The notes beneath the pieces were generated by a model, which saw only the letters and a program-made list of their open reading frames with translations, did not search any database and was not told the DNA's origin. Shown here piece after piece: positions 26,480 through 35,806 of a stretch of 64,000 nucleotides of DNA. A program made the position numbers and the translations under genes. Position 1 is the stretch's first letter. The number at the start of each line of letters is the position of its first letter. The stretch comes from Helicobacter sp. 11S02596-1. Lineage in GTDB: Bacteria > Campylobacterota > Campylobacteria > Campylobacterales > Helicobacteraceae. Location: positions 186,001-250,000 of the forward strand of contig NZ_MLAM01000001.1 in NCBI RefSeq assembly GCF_002272825.1. The letters are read 5' to 3'.

Positions 26480-27228
26480 ATTACACACTCCTTAGTGGTG
26501 GGACTTCAGACATCGGTAAAGCCATCGCACACACTCTAGGCAAAGACCATACACTCCTTTTGAGCGCTCGAGATGAAAAAAAGCTCGAAAAAATCTTACT
26601 TTCACTGCCTCGTGATCTGCCCCATCAAGCATTACCACTTGATCTCAATGATATTGCAAGTATCAAGCCGGCTTTGGAAGCTTTTGTGCTTTCAAAAGAG
26701 GCTAAAAATGTAGAATGGGGGGGGGGCAGGCAAACAAGGGGGATAGAAACCTTTATCCATTGTGCGGGGTATGTTGGCTTTGGGGCGATGAAACATTTTG
26801 ATTATGCCAATGCCTTAGTAAGTTTCAATGTCAATCTATTGAGTTGTTGTGAGATTATCGCCACGCTTTTAAAAAAATCCAATCAAAATGCGCTTAAAAA
26901 TATTATTTTGATTTCGAGCATATCTAGCTTGCGGGGATACAAAGGTAGTAGTATCTACGCAGCAGCCAAAGCAGGGCTAGATGCTTTGGCAAGGAGTTTA
27001 TGCGATGAATTAACCCCCAACGTCAAGATAAATTCTATTCTCTTAGGACCTATCCCCACAAAAGCCAATGCTTACTTAGATCAAAGCCCTTTGAACACAC
27101 CCCATATCGCACAAGGAAGTTGCGAGGATGTGGCGGGATTGGTAGCGTTTTTGTGTTCAAAAGCTTCTAGCCATATCAATGGGCAAAATATCGTCCTTGA
27201 TGGTGGCAGAAGCGTGATGGGTAGATAA
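26476..27228 (+). CDS. Short-chain dehydrogenase/reductase, phase-variable
   Basis: 250 residues: LLSGGTSDIGKAIAHTL as cofactor loop, IHCAGYVGF, ISSISSLRGYKG and SIYAAAKAGLDAL with Tyr and Lys, VLDGGRS end. It resembles the SDR at 24010. A G10 tract at codon 81 lies before the active site and is in frame; a slip truncates the enzyme to about 90 residues. It is the last gene of a two-gene unit with the AAC(3)-like gene. Confidence 0.83.
   Translation: MNYTLLSGGTSDIGKAIAHTLGKDHTLLLSARDEKKLEKILLSLPRDLPHQALPLDLNDIASIKPALEAFVLSKEAKNVEWGGGRQTRGIETFIHCAGYVGFGAMKHFDYANALVSFNVNLLSCCEIIATLLKKSNQNALKNIILISSISSLRGYKGSSIYAAAKAGLDALARSLCDELTPNVKINSILLGPIPTKANAYLDQSPLNTPHIAQGSCEDVAGLVAFLCSKASSHINGQNIVLDGGRSVMGR
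26717..26726 (+). repeat. Phase-variable G10 tract in the SDR gene
   Basis: In frame as read (ON). Confidence 0.82.
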
Positions 27229-27248
27229 AACTACTGCTAGGATTATGT

Positions 27249-27254
27249 TATAAT
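27249..27254 (+). promoter_or_regulatory. -10 box upstream of the first adenylating enzyme
   Basis: TATAAT preceded by ATGT, 44 bases before the ATG at 27298. It rules out the in-frame ATG at 27253 as the start. Confidence 0.55.
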
Positions 27255-27297
27255 GGGCTTAAATTACGCCCCAAAAATAAGATTTAATAGGCAAAAA

Positions 27298-28881
27298 ATG
27301 AAAATCAATCTCATCGAATACCTACAAGAAACGCTTCAATCCGCCCCAGATAAAATCGGGATACAAGACCAACACCAAGCAGTTAGTTTCAGGGATTTTT
27401 ACACAAAAAGCACGTATTTATCCACCCATTTGATAGATACACTATCCCAATATTGGTCCCCCCCCCCCGCTAAGGTTTTGACATCACTTCTCCCGACTAT
27501 CCCCTCCCAAACTATCGCTATCTTTTTACCCAAAAGTATTGAAGCACTTATAAGCATTGCTGGGATTTTGCTTTCTGGGAATGTGTATATGCCTCTAGAT
27601 ATTAAAAGCCCATCGCAGAGACTCCAAGCGATTTTACAAAATATCATCCCTGAATGTATCATTACCGATAGCACCCACAAAGCTAAGCTTGAGGGGATTT
27701 TTCCAAAAGAAAAGATTTTATTGGTAGAAAATCTTTTAAAACCAGCTACGACAATCAAGACAAACTTTGCTTCCCGAATCGATACCGATCCGGCGTATAT
27801 CATCAATACATCGGGTTCAACAGGCGTGCCAAAAGGGGTGGTAGTATCCCATCGGAGTGTGATTGATTATATCGAATGGATTTTGGGCGAACCTCGCATT
27901 TGCCCGTCTGTAAATGATGTGATTGGGAATCAATCGCCATTTTATTTTGATAACTCCGTGCTAGATATTTATCTTTGTTTTTTCACCGGAGCTAAACTCG
28001 TTCTTATCCCAGAAGAAAAGTTTATCTTCCCTGCAGACTTGCTCGAATATCTCACCGCAAAACAGATCAATTACATATTTTGGGTGCCTAGCGTGTTAAA
28101 AAACATTGCCAAAAACAAGTTGCTCCCCTCTTTTCTCCCCAACCTCAAGACCATTTTGTTTGCTGGAGAAACTATGCCGACTAGAACCCTTAATTATTGG
28201 CAAAAATTTTACCCCCAAGCAACATTTGGCAATCTCTATGGGCCGACCGAAATCACCGTTGATTGCACATTTTATATCATCAATCGTGATTTTAGAGATG
28301 ATGAAACCCTGCCGATTGGGACTTCGTGTCGCAATGCTGAAGTAATGCTGTTGGATGAAAATCTATCCCCTATCATTCTGCCAGAGACTATCGGTGAAAT
28401 CTGTGTGCGTGGGGGCTGTCTCTCGCTAGGCTATTACAACGATTTGGAAAAAACCAATGTGGCTTTTATCCAAAACCCTCTGCATTCTCACTATCCCGAA
28501 AAAATCTACAAAACAGGCGATTTGGGTTATTTCAACCAAAGGGGCGAAATCGTGCTAGTCGGCAGGAAAGATCATCAGATCAAACACAATGGCTATCGTA
28601 TCGAACTTGGTGAAATCGAAAAGGCATTGGCAGATTTTGAGGGCATTGATGAGCTTTGCGTCCTTTATGATGAAAAAAATTCCGCCATTGAGCTTTTTTA
28701 TGAAGCAAAAAAAGAAATTTCAAAGGCTGAAATTTTTAGCCATTTGAAAGAAAAAATCCCCAAATATATGTATCCTCAAACCCTCATTTGCGTGCAAAAT
28801 ATGCCACTGAATGCCAATGGCAAAATCGATCGGATCGCCCTAAAAAGCTTGAGAGAAAACCCCACCCCTATAACGGAATAA
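27298..28881 (+). CDS. Amino acid adenylating enzyme (DltA/NRPS A-domain type), copy 1
   Basis: 527-residue free-standing adenylation domain. Core motifs: NTSGSTGVPKGVVVSH (A3), SPFYFDNSVLDIY (A4, the Asp that contacts the substrate amino group in amino-acid-activating enzymes), NLYGPTE (A5), YKTGDLG (A7), GRKDHQIKHNGYRIELGEIE (A8) and NANGKIDR with the catalytic Lys (A10). DltA loads D-alanine onto a carrier protein, and this enzyme probably loads an amino acid onto one of the ACPs nearby. A C11 tract at codon 54 is in frame. Confidence 0.88.
   Translation: MKINLIEYLQETLQSAPDKIGIQDQHQAVSFRDFYTKSTYLSTHLIDTLSQYWSPPPAKVLTSLLPTIPSQTIAIFLPKSIEALISIAGILLSGNVYMPLDIKSPSQRLQAILQNIIPECIITDSTHKAKLEGIFPKEKILLVENLLKPATTIKTNFASRIDTDPAYIINTSGSTGVPKGVVVSHRSVIDYIEWILGEPRICPSVNDVIGNQSPFYFDNSVLDIYLCFFTGAKLVLIPEEKFIFPADLLEYLTAKQINYIFWVPSVLKNIAKNKLLPSFLPNLKTILFAGETMPTRTLNYWQKFYPQATFGNLYGPTEITVDCTFYIINRDFRDDETLPIGTSCRNAEVMLLDENLSPIILPETIGEICVRGGCLSLGYYNDLEKTNVAFIQNPLHSHYPEKIYKTGDLGYFNQRGEIVLVGRKDHQIKHNGYRIELGEIEKALADFEGIDELCVLYDEKNSAIELFYEAKKEISKAEIFSHLKEKIPKYMYPQTLICVQNMPLNANGKIDRIALKSLRENPTPITE
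27458..27468 (+). repeat. Phase-variable C11 tract in adenylating enzyme 1
   Basis: Reads as WSPPPAK in frame (ON). The same position in the next gene has C13 and is out of frame. Confidence 0.85.
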
Positions 28882-28891
28882 TGGAGACAAG

Positions 28892-30480
28892 ATGAAAAAT
28901 CCCAAAAAAGCAAAAAACGCTATCGAATATTTGATACGCACTGTTACAACCTATCCAAACAAAATCGGCTTTGAAGATGCCAATGATTCTTTGAGTTTTA
29001 AAGATTTTTACACAAAAAGCACGTATTTATCTACCCATCTCATAACATCATTAGCTAAATCTGCCCCCCCCCCCCCGCTAAGGTTTTGACATCACTTCTC
29101 CCGACTATCCCCTCCCAAACTATCGCTATCTTTTTACCCAAAAGTATTGAAGCACTCATAAGCATTGCTGGGATTTTGCTTTCTGGGAATGTGTATATGC
29201 CTCTAGATATTAAAAGCCCATCGCAGAGACTCCAAGCGATTTTACAAAATATCATCCCTGAATATATCATCACCGATAGCACCCATAAGGCTAAGCTTGA
29301 GGGGATTTTTCCAAAAGAAAAGATTTTATTGGTAGAAAATCTTTTAGAAAAAACAAGTGAAATCAAGACAAACTTTGCTTCCCGAATCGATACCGATCCG
29401 GCTTATATCATCAACACATCGGGTTCAACAGGCGTGCCAAAAGGGGTGGTAGTATCCCATCGGAGTGTGATTGATTATATCGAATGGATTTTGGGCGAAC
29501 CTCGCATTTGCCCGTCTGTAAATGATGTGATTGGGAATCAATCGCCATTTTATTTTGATAAATCATTGTTTGACATTTACCCCACTTTTAGCGTCGGGAA
29601 TAAACTCGTATTGATCCCTGAAGAAACATTTATCTTCCCGCTAGAAGCCCTAAAATTTTTGGAAGAAAAAAGAATCAATTATATCTATTGGGTCCCATCG
29701 ATTTTAAGCAATATTTCTCATTATGATTTGCTAAAAAATACGCAAGCAAAACTCGATAAAATATTTTTTGGCGGGGAGGCGATGAGTGCAAAAGTCTTGA
29801 ATTATTGGAAAAAATTTTATCCCCAAGCAACTTTTGGGAATCTCTATGGACCTAGCGAAATCACAGATATTTGCGCCTACTATATCGTAGAAAACCATCT
29901 CAAAGATACCGATCCCATTCCCATTGGCAAGCCTTGCAGGAACACCCAAATGCTCCTCATCAATGAAAAAAACTCTAATGTCTGCACACAAGGAGAAATT
30001 GGCGAGATTATCATCCGTGGGAGTTGCCTTTCGCTAGGCTATTACAACGATTTGGAAAAAACCAATGCGACTTTTGTCCAAAACCCTTTGCACCAAAAAT
30101 ATGCCGATCGTGTGTATCAAACCAATGATTTGGGTTATTACAACCAAAGGGGCGAAATCGTGCTAGTCGGCAGGAAAGATCATCAGATCAAACACAATGG
30201 CTATCGTATCGAACTTGGTGAAATCGAAATCGCACTCAGGGATTTTGAGGGTATCACCAACTACTGCGTCCTCTATGTTGATTCTCAAATTACGCTTTGT
30301 TATGAAAACCAAGCAGAAATCCCAAAAACAAGATTTTTGCAACACCTCAAAGATAGATTGGCAAAATATATGCTACCTCAAGTGTTTGCCCGCTTTGAAA
30401 CACTCCCGCTCAATGCCAATGGCAAAATCGATAGAGTGAGCCTAAAAAATAGCCTAGAAAAGACAGAAAGGAATCTTTGA
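28892..30480 (+). CDS. Amino acid adenylating enzyme, copy 2, out of frame as read
   Basis: Tandem paralogue of the gene at 27298. About 500 bases from the C tract to the A4 motif (29077-29561) are almost identical to copy 1, then the specificity region differs (SPFYFDKSLFDIYPTFSV against copy 1 FDNSVLDIYLCFFT). The A8 region is again nearly identical. A C13 tract at 29064-29076 shifts the frame to TGA at 29089. C11 or C14 would restore a protein of about 528 residues. The downstream frame begins at ACG/ATG 29086 without a ribosome site, so the current state is OFF. The different A4 region suggests another amino acid. Confidence 0.87.
29064..29076 (+). repeat. Phase-variable C13 tract in adenylating enzyme 2
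   Basis: C13 is out of frame; C11, as in the paralogue, or C14 would be ON. The longest homopolymer in the window. Confidence 0.85.
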
Positions 30481-30564
30481 ATTTGACTTTGATAATCCGC
30501 CCACGAAAGCGTATGGTTTTATTGATTTTGAACTTTTCTAGCACGCAGTCCAATCAAAACCTGA

Positions 30565-30570
30565 TAAAAT
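30565..30570 (+). promoter_or_regulatory. Putative -10 box upstream of the GNAT gene at 30612
   Basis: GATAAAAT in the 131-base gap after the adenylating enzyme, 42 bases before the TTG start; GGGAGG precedes the start. Confidence 0.4.
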
Positions 30571-30611
30571 TCTAAATAGATCAAAAATCCACAGGGAGGC
30601 AAAAGCGAGCT

Positions 30612-31508
30612 TTGAAATATCTCAGCCAAACCAAACTATCAGCACTCTACCCCCAAATCAATGCTATCAAATCCAAAGCCCCGTTTTATACGAATCTTTT
30701 TACCTACACCAATATCCCCTATCGTGTCAAATCCACCCCAAGCACGCTTTTGCTTCTCAAAGAAGAAAAGCATTGCGTGCGGGCGTATTTTTTTAGCAAC
30801 GATTTAGCAGAACTTGAAAGCCTCATCACAGCGCTTGAACACGACAAAAATCTCTGCATAGAAATCCTGCAAAAACAGCCCGAATCCCCCAAAATATCCT
30901 TTGAAACCCTCCAACCCCAAGCCCTCTACACCCACCTAAGAAAAACACTCCCGCTCCCCACGCCAAAGCCCTCAAACCCAATGCGACCTTGCAGATTCCC
31001 CACCATTCACCCAAAGACATTGCAAAAAATCTTATTTCACGATTTCAAGCCCGATTTTGACCATCTCCCCAGTCTCAAAACCCTCCAACATCACCACAAA
31101 AATGGGCATATTTTGAGCATTCGCGAGCAAAACATTATCCATAGCTATGTGGTTTTTAGACCCGCTGGCAAGAGTGCGTATCTCAATTTTATCGCCAATC
31201 ACGGCGACAAACAAAGCCTACTTGAAATTTGGAGGCTTTTTTATCAAAAATTAAATGCTCTTGAGGTAAGATTCCTCCATCTATGGTGCGATACCCTCAA
31301 TCAAAAGGCGCTCAATATGTATCAAAAGGAAAATTTCTCCCCCGATGGCTTGAAAAACTACATTTATATCAAGCTTGCTAATACCAATGGGGGGGGGGGC
31401 ATAGCCAGAATATTCATTGATTTTTTGATTGCTTTTGTAATATTTTTCTCTTTTAATCCACGCATTTTAAAACCCCTATCACAACCCGCCCGAAAGATGT
31501 CCCGATGA
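30612..31508 (+). CDS. GNAT-type acyltransferase with phase-variable tail (paralogue 1)
   Basis: About 260 conserved residues plus a tail. The C-terminal third (AYLNFIANHG, WRLFYQKLNALEVRFLHLWCD, NQKALNMYQKENFSP) has the GNAT acyl-CoA/acyl-carrier binding pattern; the N-terminal part is shared with the paralogue at 32439. TTG 30612 follows GGGAGG. The G11 tract at 31389 lies after the fold. In the present frame a hydrophobic 36-residue linker follows and ends on ATGA; G10 would stop as GGGA. A role in moving an aminoacyl or acyl group onto a sugar is inferred from the ACP and ligase neighbours. Confidence 0.68.
   Translation: MKYLSQTKLSALYPQINAIKSKAPFYTNLFTYTNIPYRVKSTPSTLLLLKEEKHCVRAYFFSNDLAELESLITALEHDKNLCIEILQKQPESPKISFETLQPQALYTHLRKTLPLPTPKPSNPMRPCRFPTIHPKTLQKILFHDFKPDFDHLPSLKTLQHHHKNGHILSIREQNIIHSYVVFRPAGKSAYLNFIANHGDKQSLLEIWRLFYQKLNALEVRFLHLWCDTLNQKALNMYQKENFSPDGLKNYIYIKLANTNGGGGIARIFIDFLIAFVIFFSFNPRILKPLSQPARKMSR
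31389..31399 (+). repeat. 3'-terminal G11 tract, coupling frame open
   Basis: G11 reads on to 31508, ATGA over the start at 31505. G10 gives GCA TAG; G12 stops after seven codons. Confidence 0.75.
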
Positions 31509-32314
31509 AGTATAAAAAAATCATCCTCATCGGGCAAGCCACCATCGCACACAATGTCTCAAAAAGCTTGCTTGCTTACCGCGAGTTACTCCAAGTTATT
31601 GCCTACAAACCGCATCATTTATGCGTGCTAAAAACATTTTGTCAAAAGCACCAAATCCCCTACGCAAGCTATCAAGATGGCTTACTTTTGCGTGAATTTT
31701 TTGACTCTATTGAGGACAAAACACTCATCATTAGTGCGAATAATCACTACATCTTCCCCGCCTCTATCCTCTCAAAACCCAATCTTAAAATCATCAACTT
31801 CCATAACGCCCTGCTCCCGTTACACAAAGGCGTGAATGCACCCATTTGGAGTATCTACAATCAAGACAAAACCACCGGTGTAACCTGGCATTTAGTCAGT
31901 GGCGAGCTTGATAGCGGGGATATTATTATCCAAAAAGAAATCCAGCTCAGCAAAAACCTCACCAGCCTTGATTTAATCAAACGTTTGATGGGGCTGGGTT
32001 TGGAGGCATTTTTAGAAATCAAAGATGATTTATTAGGCGATACCCTCACTACATTCCCAATGCCAAAATCATCCCAAAAACCGCACAAATCAAGCGATAT
32101 TCCCAACAATGGCTATATAAAAATTGAATGGGAAAAAGAAAAAATCAGCGCATTTTTGCGGAGTATGGACGCCCCGGGCATTATGCCAAAGCCAAAGATA
32201 CGCTTGGGTCAAGAGGATTATTCCATCATAAAATATTCCATCAACCAGCCACTTCAAGGCTCATTGCTTTTAAGCAAAGATAATATTTATATGCTTCTAG
32301 GGGGGGGGGCATAG
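31505..32314 (+). CDS. Formyltransferase family protein
   Basis: 269 residues of the methionyl-tRNA formyltransferase-like fold. INFHNALLPLHKGVNAPIW carries the catalytic Asn and His and GELDSGDIIIQ the Asp. Unlike the formyltransferase at 12890 it has a short C-terminal domain. It probably formylates an amino sugar. As read it ends as MLLGGGA directly after the G10 tract at 32300. Confidence 0.82.
   Translation: MKYKKIILIGQATIAHNVSKSLLAYRELLQVIAYKPHHLCVLKTFCQKHQIPYASYQDGLLLREFFDSIEDKTLIISANNHYIFPASILSKPNLKIINFHNALLPLHKGVNAPIWSIYNQDKTTGVTWHLVSGELDSGDIIIQKEIQLSKNLTSLDLIKRLMGLGLEAFLEIKDDLLGDTLTTFPMPKSSQKPHKSSDIPNNGYIKIEWEKEKISAFLRSMDAPGIMPKPKIRLGQEDYSIIKYSINQPLQGSLLLSKDNIYMLLGGGA
32300..32309 (+). 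repeat. 3'-terminal G10 tract, short frame
   Basis: G10 gives GCA TAG. G11 would open a linker of about 125 bases ending GCG TGA over GTG 32439. G12 stops about 22 codons on. Confidence 0.76.
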
Positions 32315-32438
32315 CAAAAGGCTTAGCCAGCTTCGCCCTCCAAATCAGTCAATCTCAAACTTACCAACCTAACACCACAAACCCCGCCAATCATTCCATT
32401 TCGAGACCCTTTTGTCTATGGTCTAAAAAGGGGGTTGC

Positions 32439-33245
32439 GTGAAATCACACCATCTCTCCAGATTTTCTATCATCACGCAATCCCAGATAGAACAATACAA
32501 AAAAGATCACGCAAACCAACACCTCACCACCAATCATTTCACGCCCATAGAAAATGAAGCGTTCGGGCTACAAACCGCAAAAAGCTTGATTTTTGCGACA
32601 CCTTATGAAGATTTTAATAAACTTTATTTTATCTCTTCTGATATGGACGACCTAGATAATGCGCTCAAAAACTTTGATGGCAATAATCTTTGCTTAGAAA
32701 TCATCCAAAGAGGAGATTTAGATCCAAAGCTAGAAAATGTTTTGCAAAAGCATTTTATTTTCCATACCCGTTATGAAAAACTCCTCATCCATACCAAAAA
32801 CCTCAAATCCAAGATAAAAAAAGCTACCAATGAAATCCAGCACGCCAATAAAGAAGATTTGGACGTTATTTTTGCAAGCTTGCGGGCAAATTTTGATGTG
32901 AAATTTGACCATCTCCCTAGCAAACAAACCCTCCTAAGCTATATCCAAAACCACCAAGTCCTAGTCAAAAGGACAGCGGGGATCATCACAGCTTATTGTA
33001 TCTATACCATCAATGGCAAAACCAGCCACTTTAACTATCTGCTAAACATTAGTGCTGAGCCTTTCGCCCTCATTGCGCTTATGGAGGAATATTATGAAGA
33101 AATAAAAGCCAAAAATATCCCATACGTCCACCTCTGGGTAGATGTATGCCACAACATTCGTGTTAAAAATATGCACCTAAGATATGGCTATGAAAGTAGC
33201 TCTATTTTTAACTATACCTTTTACAAAACCCAATCCAAGGAGTAA
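32439..33245 (+). CDS. GNAT-type acyltransferase (paralogue 2)
   Basis: 268 residues, paralogue of 30612: YFISSDMDDLDNALKNFDGNNLCLEII matches that protein's FFSNDLAELESL region, and VHLWVDVCHNIRVKNMHLRYGYE matches its LHLWCD...NQKALNMYQ part. GTG 32439 follows AAAAAGGGGG and sits where the upstream linker would end. It precedes an ACP by three bases. It has no homopolymer tract. Function as for paralogue 1, uncertain. Confidence 0.65.
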   Translation: MKSHHLSRFSIITQSQIEQYKKDHANQHLTTNHFTPIENEAFGLQTAKSLIFATPYEDFNKLYFISSDMDDLDNALKNFDGNNLCLEIIQRGDLDPKLENVLQKHFIFHTRYEKLLIHTKNLKSKIKKATNEIQHANKEDLDVIFASLRANFDVKFDHLPSKQTLLSYIQNHQVLVKRTAGIITAYCIYTINGKTSHFNYLLNISAEPFALIALMEEYYEEIKAKNIPYVHLWVDVCHNIRVKNMHLRYGYESSSIFNYTFYKTQSKE

Positions 33246-33248
33246 AAT

Positions 33249-33554
33249 ATGAAAACAAAAATCCAAAATCTCATCTACAAATCCCTGCAAAATCTAAGCG
33301 AGGAGCTCGAAGATGACGCATTAAAATCCCCTAATGAGGGCACAAAAATCTATGGGGGGGGGGGCAGCTTAGATTCTTTGGCGTTAGTGAGCTTTATTTC
33401 TGATCTTGAAGAAAGTATCAGTGATGAGCTTGGCATTGACATCACCCTCGCTGATGAAAAGGCGATGAGCCAGCGGAACTCACCATTTAAAGATGTGCAA
33501 AGTTTATGTGCGTATATCGAAGAGCTAATCTCTCAAAAAAGCCCTGCCCAATGA
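33249..33554 (+). CDS. Acyl carrier protein with poly-G next to the phosphopantetheine serine
   Basis: 101-residue ACP. The attachment serine is in GGGGSLDSLALVSF; the DSL motif follows the G11 tract (33354-33364) after three residues, so a slip removes the whole functional part. In frame as read. It follows AAGGAG and ends on ATGA with the SDR. It is longer than the other ACPs, with a more acidic C-terminal half (DLEESISDELGIDITLADEK). Confidence 0.85.
   Translation: MKTKIQNLIYKSLQNLSEELEDDALKSPNEGTKIYGGGGSLDSLALVSFISDLEESISDELGIDITLADEKAMSQRNSPFKDVQSLCAYIEELISQKSPAQ
33354..33364 (+). repeat. Phase-variable G11 tract in the ACP gene
   Basis: In frame (ON). Placed directly before the phosphopantetheine site, so slippage disables the carrier completely. 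Confidence 0.83.
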
Positions 33555-34282
33555 AAAAAGTCTTTGTCATCACAGGTAGCCGAAAAGGTATCGGCAAGGA
33601 GCTTGCTTGGCATTATCTCCAAGAGGGGCATATTGTTTGTGGGTGTTCGCGCGCCCAAGGGGATATTACCCATCCTAACTACAGGCATTTTGCACTAGAT
33701 GTCAGCGATGAAAATGCCGTTATTGCGATGGTCAAAGCAGTCAAAAAGGAATTTGGACAAATCGATGTGCTCCTCAATAATGCCGGGATTGCCTCGATGA
33801 ATCACTTGCTCCTCACCCCATTTAAAAGCGTGCAAAATATCTTTTCGACCAATGTTTTTGGGAGCTTTTTATTTATCCGAGAATGTGCCAAGATAATGAG
33901 CGCTACCTATCTCAAAAACAAAAAGCACCGCCCACACCCGCATTATCGGATTGTAAATTTCGCCACGGTTGCCACGGCATTACGCCTCGAGGGTGAGGCG
34001 ATCTATGCGGCTTCAAAAGCTGCGATTATCAATCTTACTGAGATCGCTGCCAAAGAACTCGCCCCCTTTGGTATCACTATCAATGCCCTTGCCCCCACGC
34101 CCGTGCCAACTGATCTAATCAAAAATGTCCCCAAAGAAAAAATGGACGCCCTACTTGCAAGCCAAGCGCTGAAGCGATTTGGGAGTTTTGAAGATGTGGT
34201 TAATGTGATTGAATTTTTTATCAATGAAAAAAGCGATTTTATTACCGGGCAGACGCTGTTTTTAGGAGGGGTGAATGCCTGA
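33551..34282 (+). CDS. Short-chain dehydrogenase/reductase, FabG-like
   Basis: About 243 residues from ATG 33551 (overlapping the ACP stop): VITGSRKGIGKELAWHY, NNAGIASMN, VNFATVATALRLEGE, AIYAASKAAIIN with Tyr/Lys, and ITGQTLFLGG end. It probably reduces an ACP-bound keto-acyl group. An in-frame ATG at 33506 lies inside the ACP gene. It overlaps the next ligase by eight bases. Confidence 0.85.
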   Translation: MKKVFVITGSRKGIGKELAWHYLQEGHIVCGCSRAQGDITHPNYRHFALDVSDENAVIAMVKAVKKEFGQIDVLLNNAGIASMNHLLLTPFKSVQNIFSTNVFGSFLFIRECAKIMSATYLKNKKHRPHPHYRIVNFATVATALRLEGEAIYAASKAAIINLTEIAAKELAPFGITINALAPTPVPTDLIKNVPKEKMDALLASQALKRFGSFEDVVNVIEFFINEKSDFITGQTLFLGGVNA

Positions 34283-35672
34283 TTTTGCCCACCCCTATTT
34301 GCAAAAAATTTTCGCTAACCCCCCACAAAACCAAGCCCTTATCTATCAAGACCACTCCTACACCTATGCTACGTTACTCCAAAAAGTCCAAACCCAAATA
34401 GATCGCCTCTCTTGTGTGCGAAGTGGGGCGTGTTTGGCAATCGTGGGGGATTATGATATTAACTCCATTGCGATGTTGCTAGCGGGTATCGAAAAAAATT
34501 TGATCCTCGTGCCTTTGAGCGAAGCGAACGACAATGATGAAAAATTTTCACTCGCCCAAGTGGCATTTGTCTATCAAAATAACACCCTTACCCCGCACGC
34601 CCAAAACACCCCAAAGCACCCGTTATTACAAGATCTCCAAGATACTTCTGCGGGTGGGTTGGTTCTTTTTTCAAGTGGGAGCACGGGGACACCAAAAGCC
34701 ATCGTGCATCATCTCAATAGGCTACTTGATGGGTATTTGGACAAAAAGCACAAACCTATCACTATATTGCTTTTTTTGATGTTTGATCATATTGGTGGGC
34801 TCAATACGCTTTTTAACACCCTTGCAATGGGGGCTTGCGGGGTGGGTATCCACGATAGAAAAAATATCGACTCCCTCGCTAAAACCATCCAAGACTACCA
34901 GATTTCTTTGCTACCGGCAAGCCCGTCGTTATTGAATCTAATGCTTTTGGCTGGGGTGCAAAAACGCTATGATCTTAGCTCGCTAAAAATCATCACCTAT
35001 GGCACTGAACAAATGCCAAGCACCCTGCTCTCAAGGCTCAAAAAAGCTTTTGTGAAAGTCAAATTTCATCAGACATTTGGGGCGAGTGAAGTCGGGATCG
35101 CCCAAACAAAATCATTTCAAAACGCTATCAAAATCGAGGGGATGGCATACAAAATCATTGATGGGGAGCTCTATCTCCACTCCCCTACTCGTGCGATGGG
35201 GTATCTGAACGCCTCTAATGCGGTTTTTGATGAGGAGGGGTATTTTGCCACAGGCGACCTGGTCGAAGTGATCCAAAAAGACAACCAAGAATTTATAAAA
35301 ATCATCGGGCGGACCAAAGAAATCATCAATGTGGGTGGGGAAAAGGTCTTGCCTCAAGAGATCGAAGAGGTGATTTTTGAGATAAAAGGGATCAAAGATT
35401 GCGTGGTGGTGGGAGAAAAAAATCCTATCACAGGGCAAAGTGTAACGCTAAAAGTCGTGGTTGATGAAGATATTTTAGATCCCAAAGACAAAATAGGACT
35501 AAAAAAGCTTATCCGTGAGTTTTGTAGATCTCGCTTGCAATCTTATAAAATCCCTACAAAGGTGATGGTGCTAAAAGATTTGCCTACTACCGAGCGGTTT
35601 AAAAAAGCTAGAATGCCAAAGAACAGCGATATCCTAAATGTGGGCAATATCGATCGTTTTTCACATCCCTAG
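34275..35672 (+). CDS. AMP-dependent acyl ligase
   Basis: 465-residue adenylate-forming ligase: FSSGSTGTPKAIVHH, LFDHIGG-type segment, HQTFGASEVG, YFATGDLVEV, GRTKEIINVGGEKVLPQEIEEV and a C-terminal lid with TERFKKARMP, where the usual NGKxxR is altered but Lys is present. The A4 region has no amino-acid-type Asp motif, so it more likely activates a carboxylic acid than an amino acid and may charge the ACP upstream. Last gene of the block. Confidence 0.8.
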   Translation: MPDFAHPYLQKIFANPPQNQALIYQDHSYTYATLLQKVQTQIDRLSCVRSGACLAIVGDYDINSIAMLLAGIEKNLILVPLSEANDNDEKFSLAQVAFVYQNNTLTPHAQNTPKHPLLQDLQDTSAGGLVLFSSGSTGTPKAIVHHLNRLLDGYLDKKHKPITILLFLMFDHIGGLNTLFNTLAMGACGVGIHDRKNIDSLAKTIQDYQISLLPASPSLLNLMLLAGVQKRYDLSSLKIITYGTEQMPSTLLSRLKKAFVKVKFHQTFGASEVGIAQTKSFQNAIKIEGMAYKIIDGELYLHSPTRAMGYLNASNAVFDEEGYFATGDLVEVIQKDNQEFIKIIGRTKEIINVGGEKVLPQEIEEVIFEIKGIKDCVVVGEKNPITGQSVTLKVVVDEDILDPKDKIGLKKLIREFCRSRLQSYKIPTKVMVLKDLPTTERFKKARMPKNSDILNVGNIDRFSHP

Positions 35673-35754
35673 CACAAGAATGCAATATCCTTTGTAATCA
35701 CGAGATAAGTGGCAAAAGAGCGGGTGAATGTATATAACATTTTAAATAAATTGC

Positions 35755-35771
35755 TACAATATTGTTATAAA
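35755..35771 (+). promoter_or_regulatory. Putative promoter region of the MeOPN block
   Basis: TACAAT at 35755-35760 and TTATAAA a few bases on, both in very AT-rich DNA 36-52 bases before the kinase start. Which is the -10 cannot be decided. Confidence 0.35.
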
Positions 35772-35806
35772 AACTGCAAAACAATCTTTAAAAAGGCAAT
35801 CTAATA

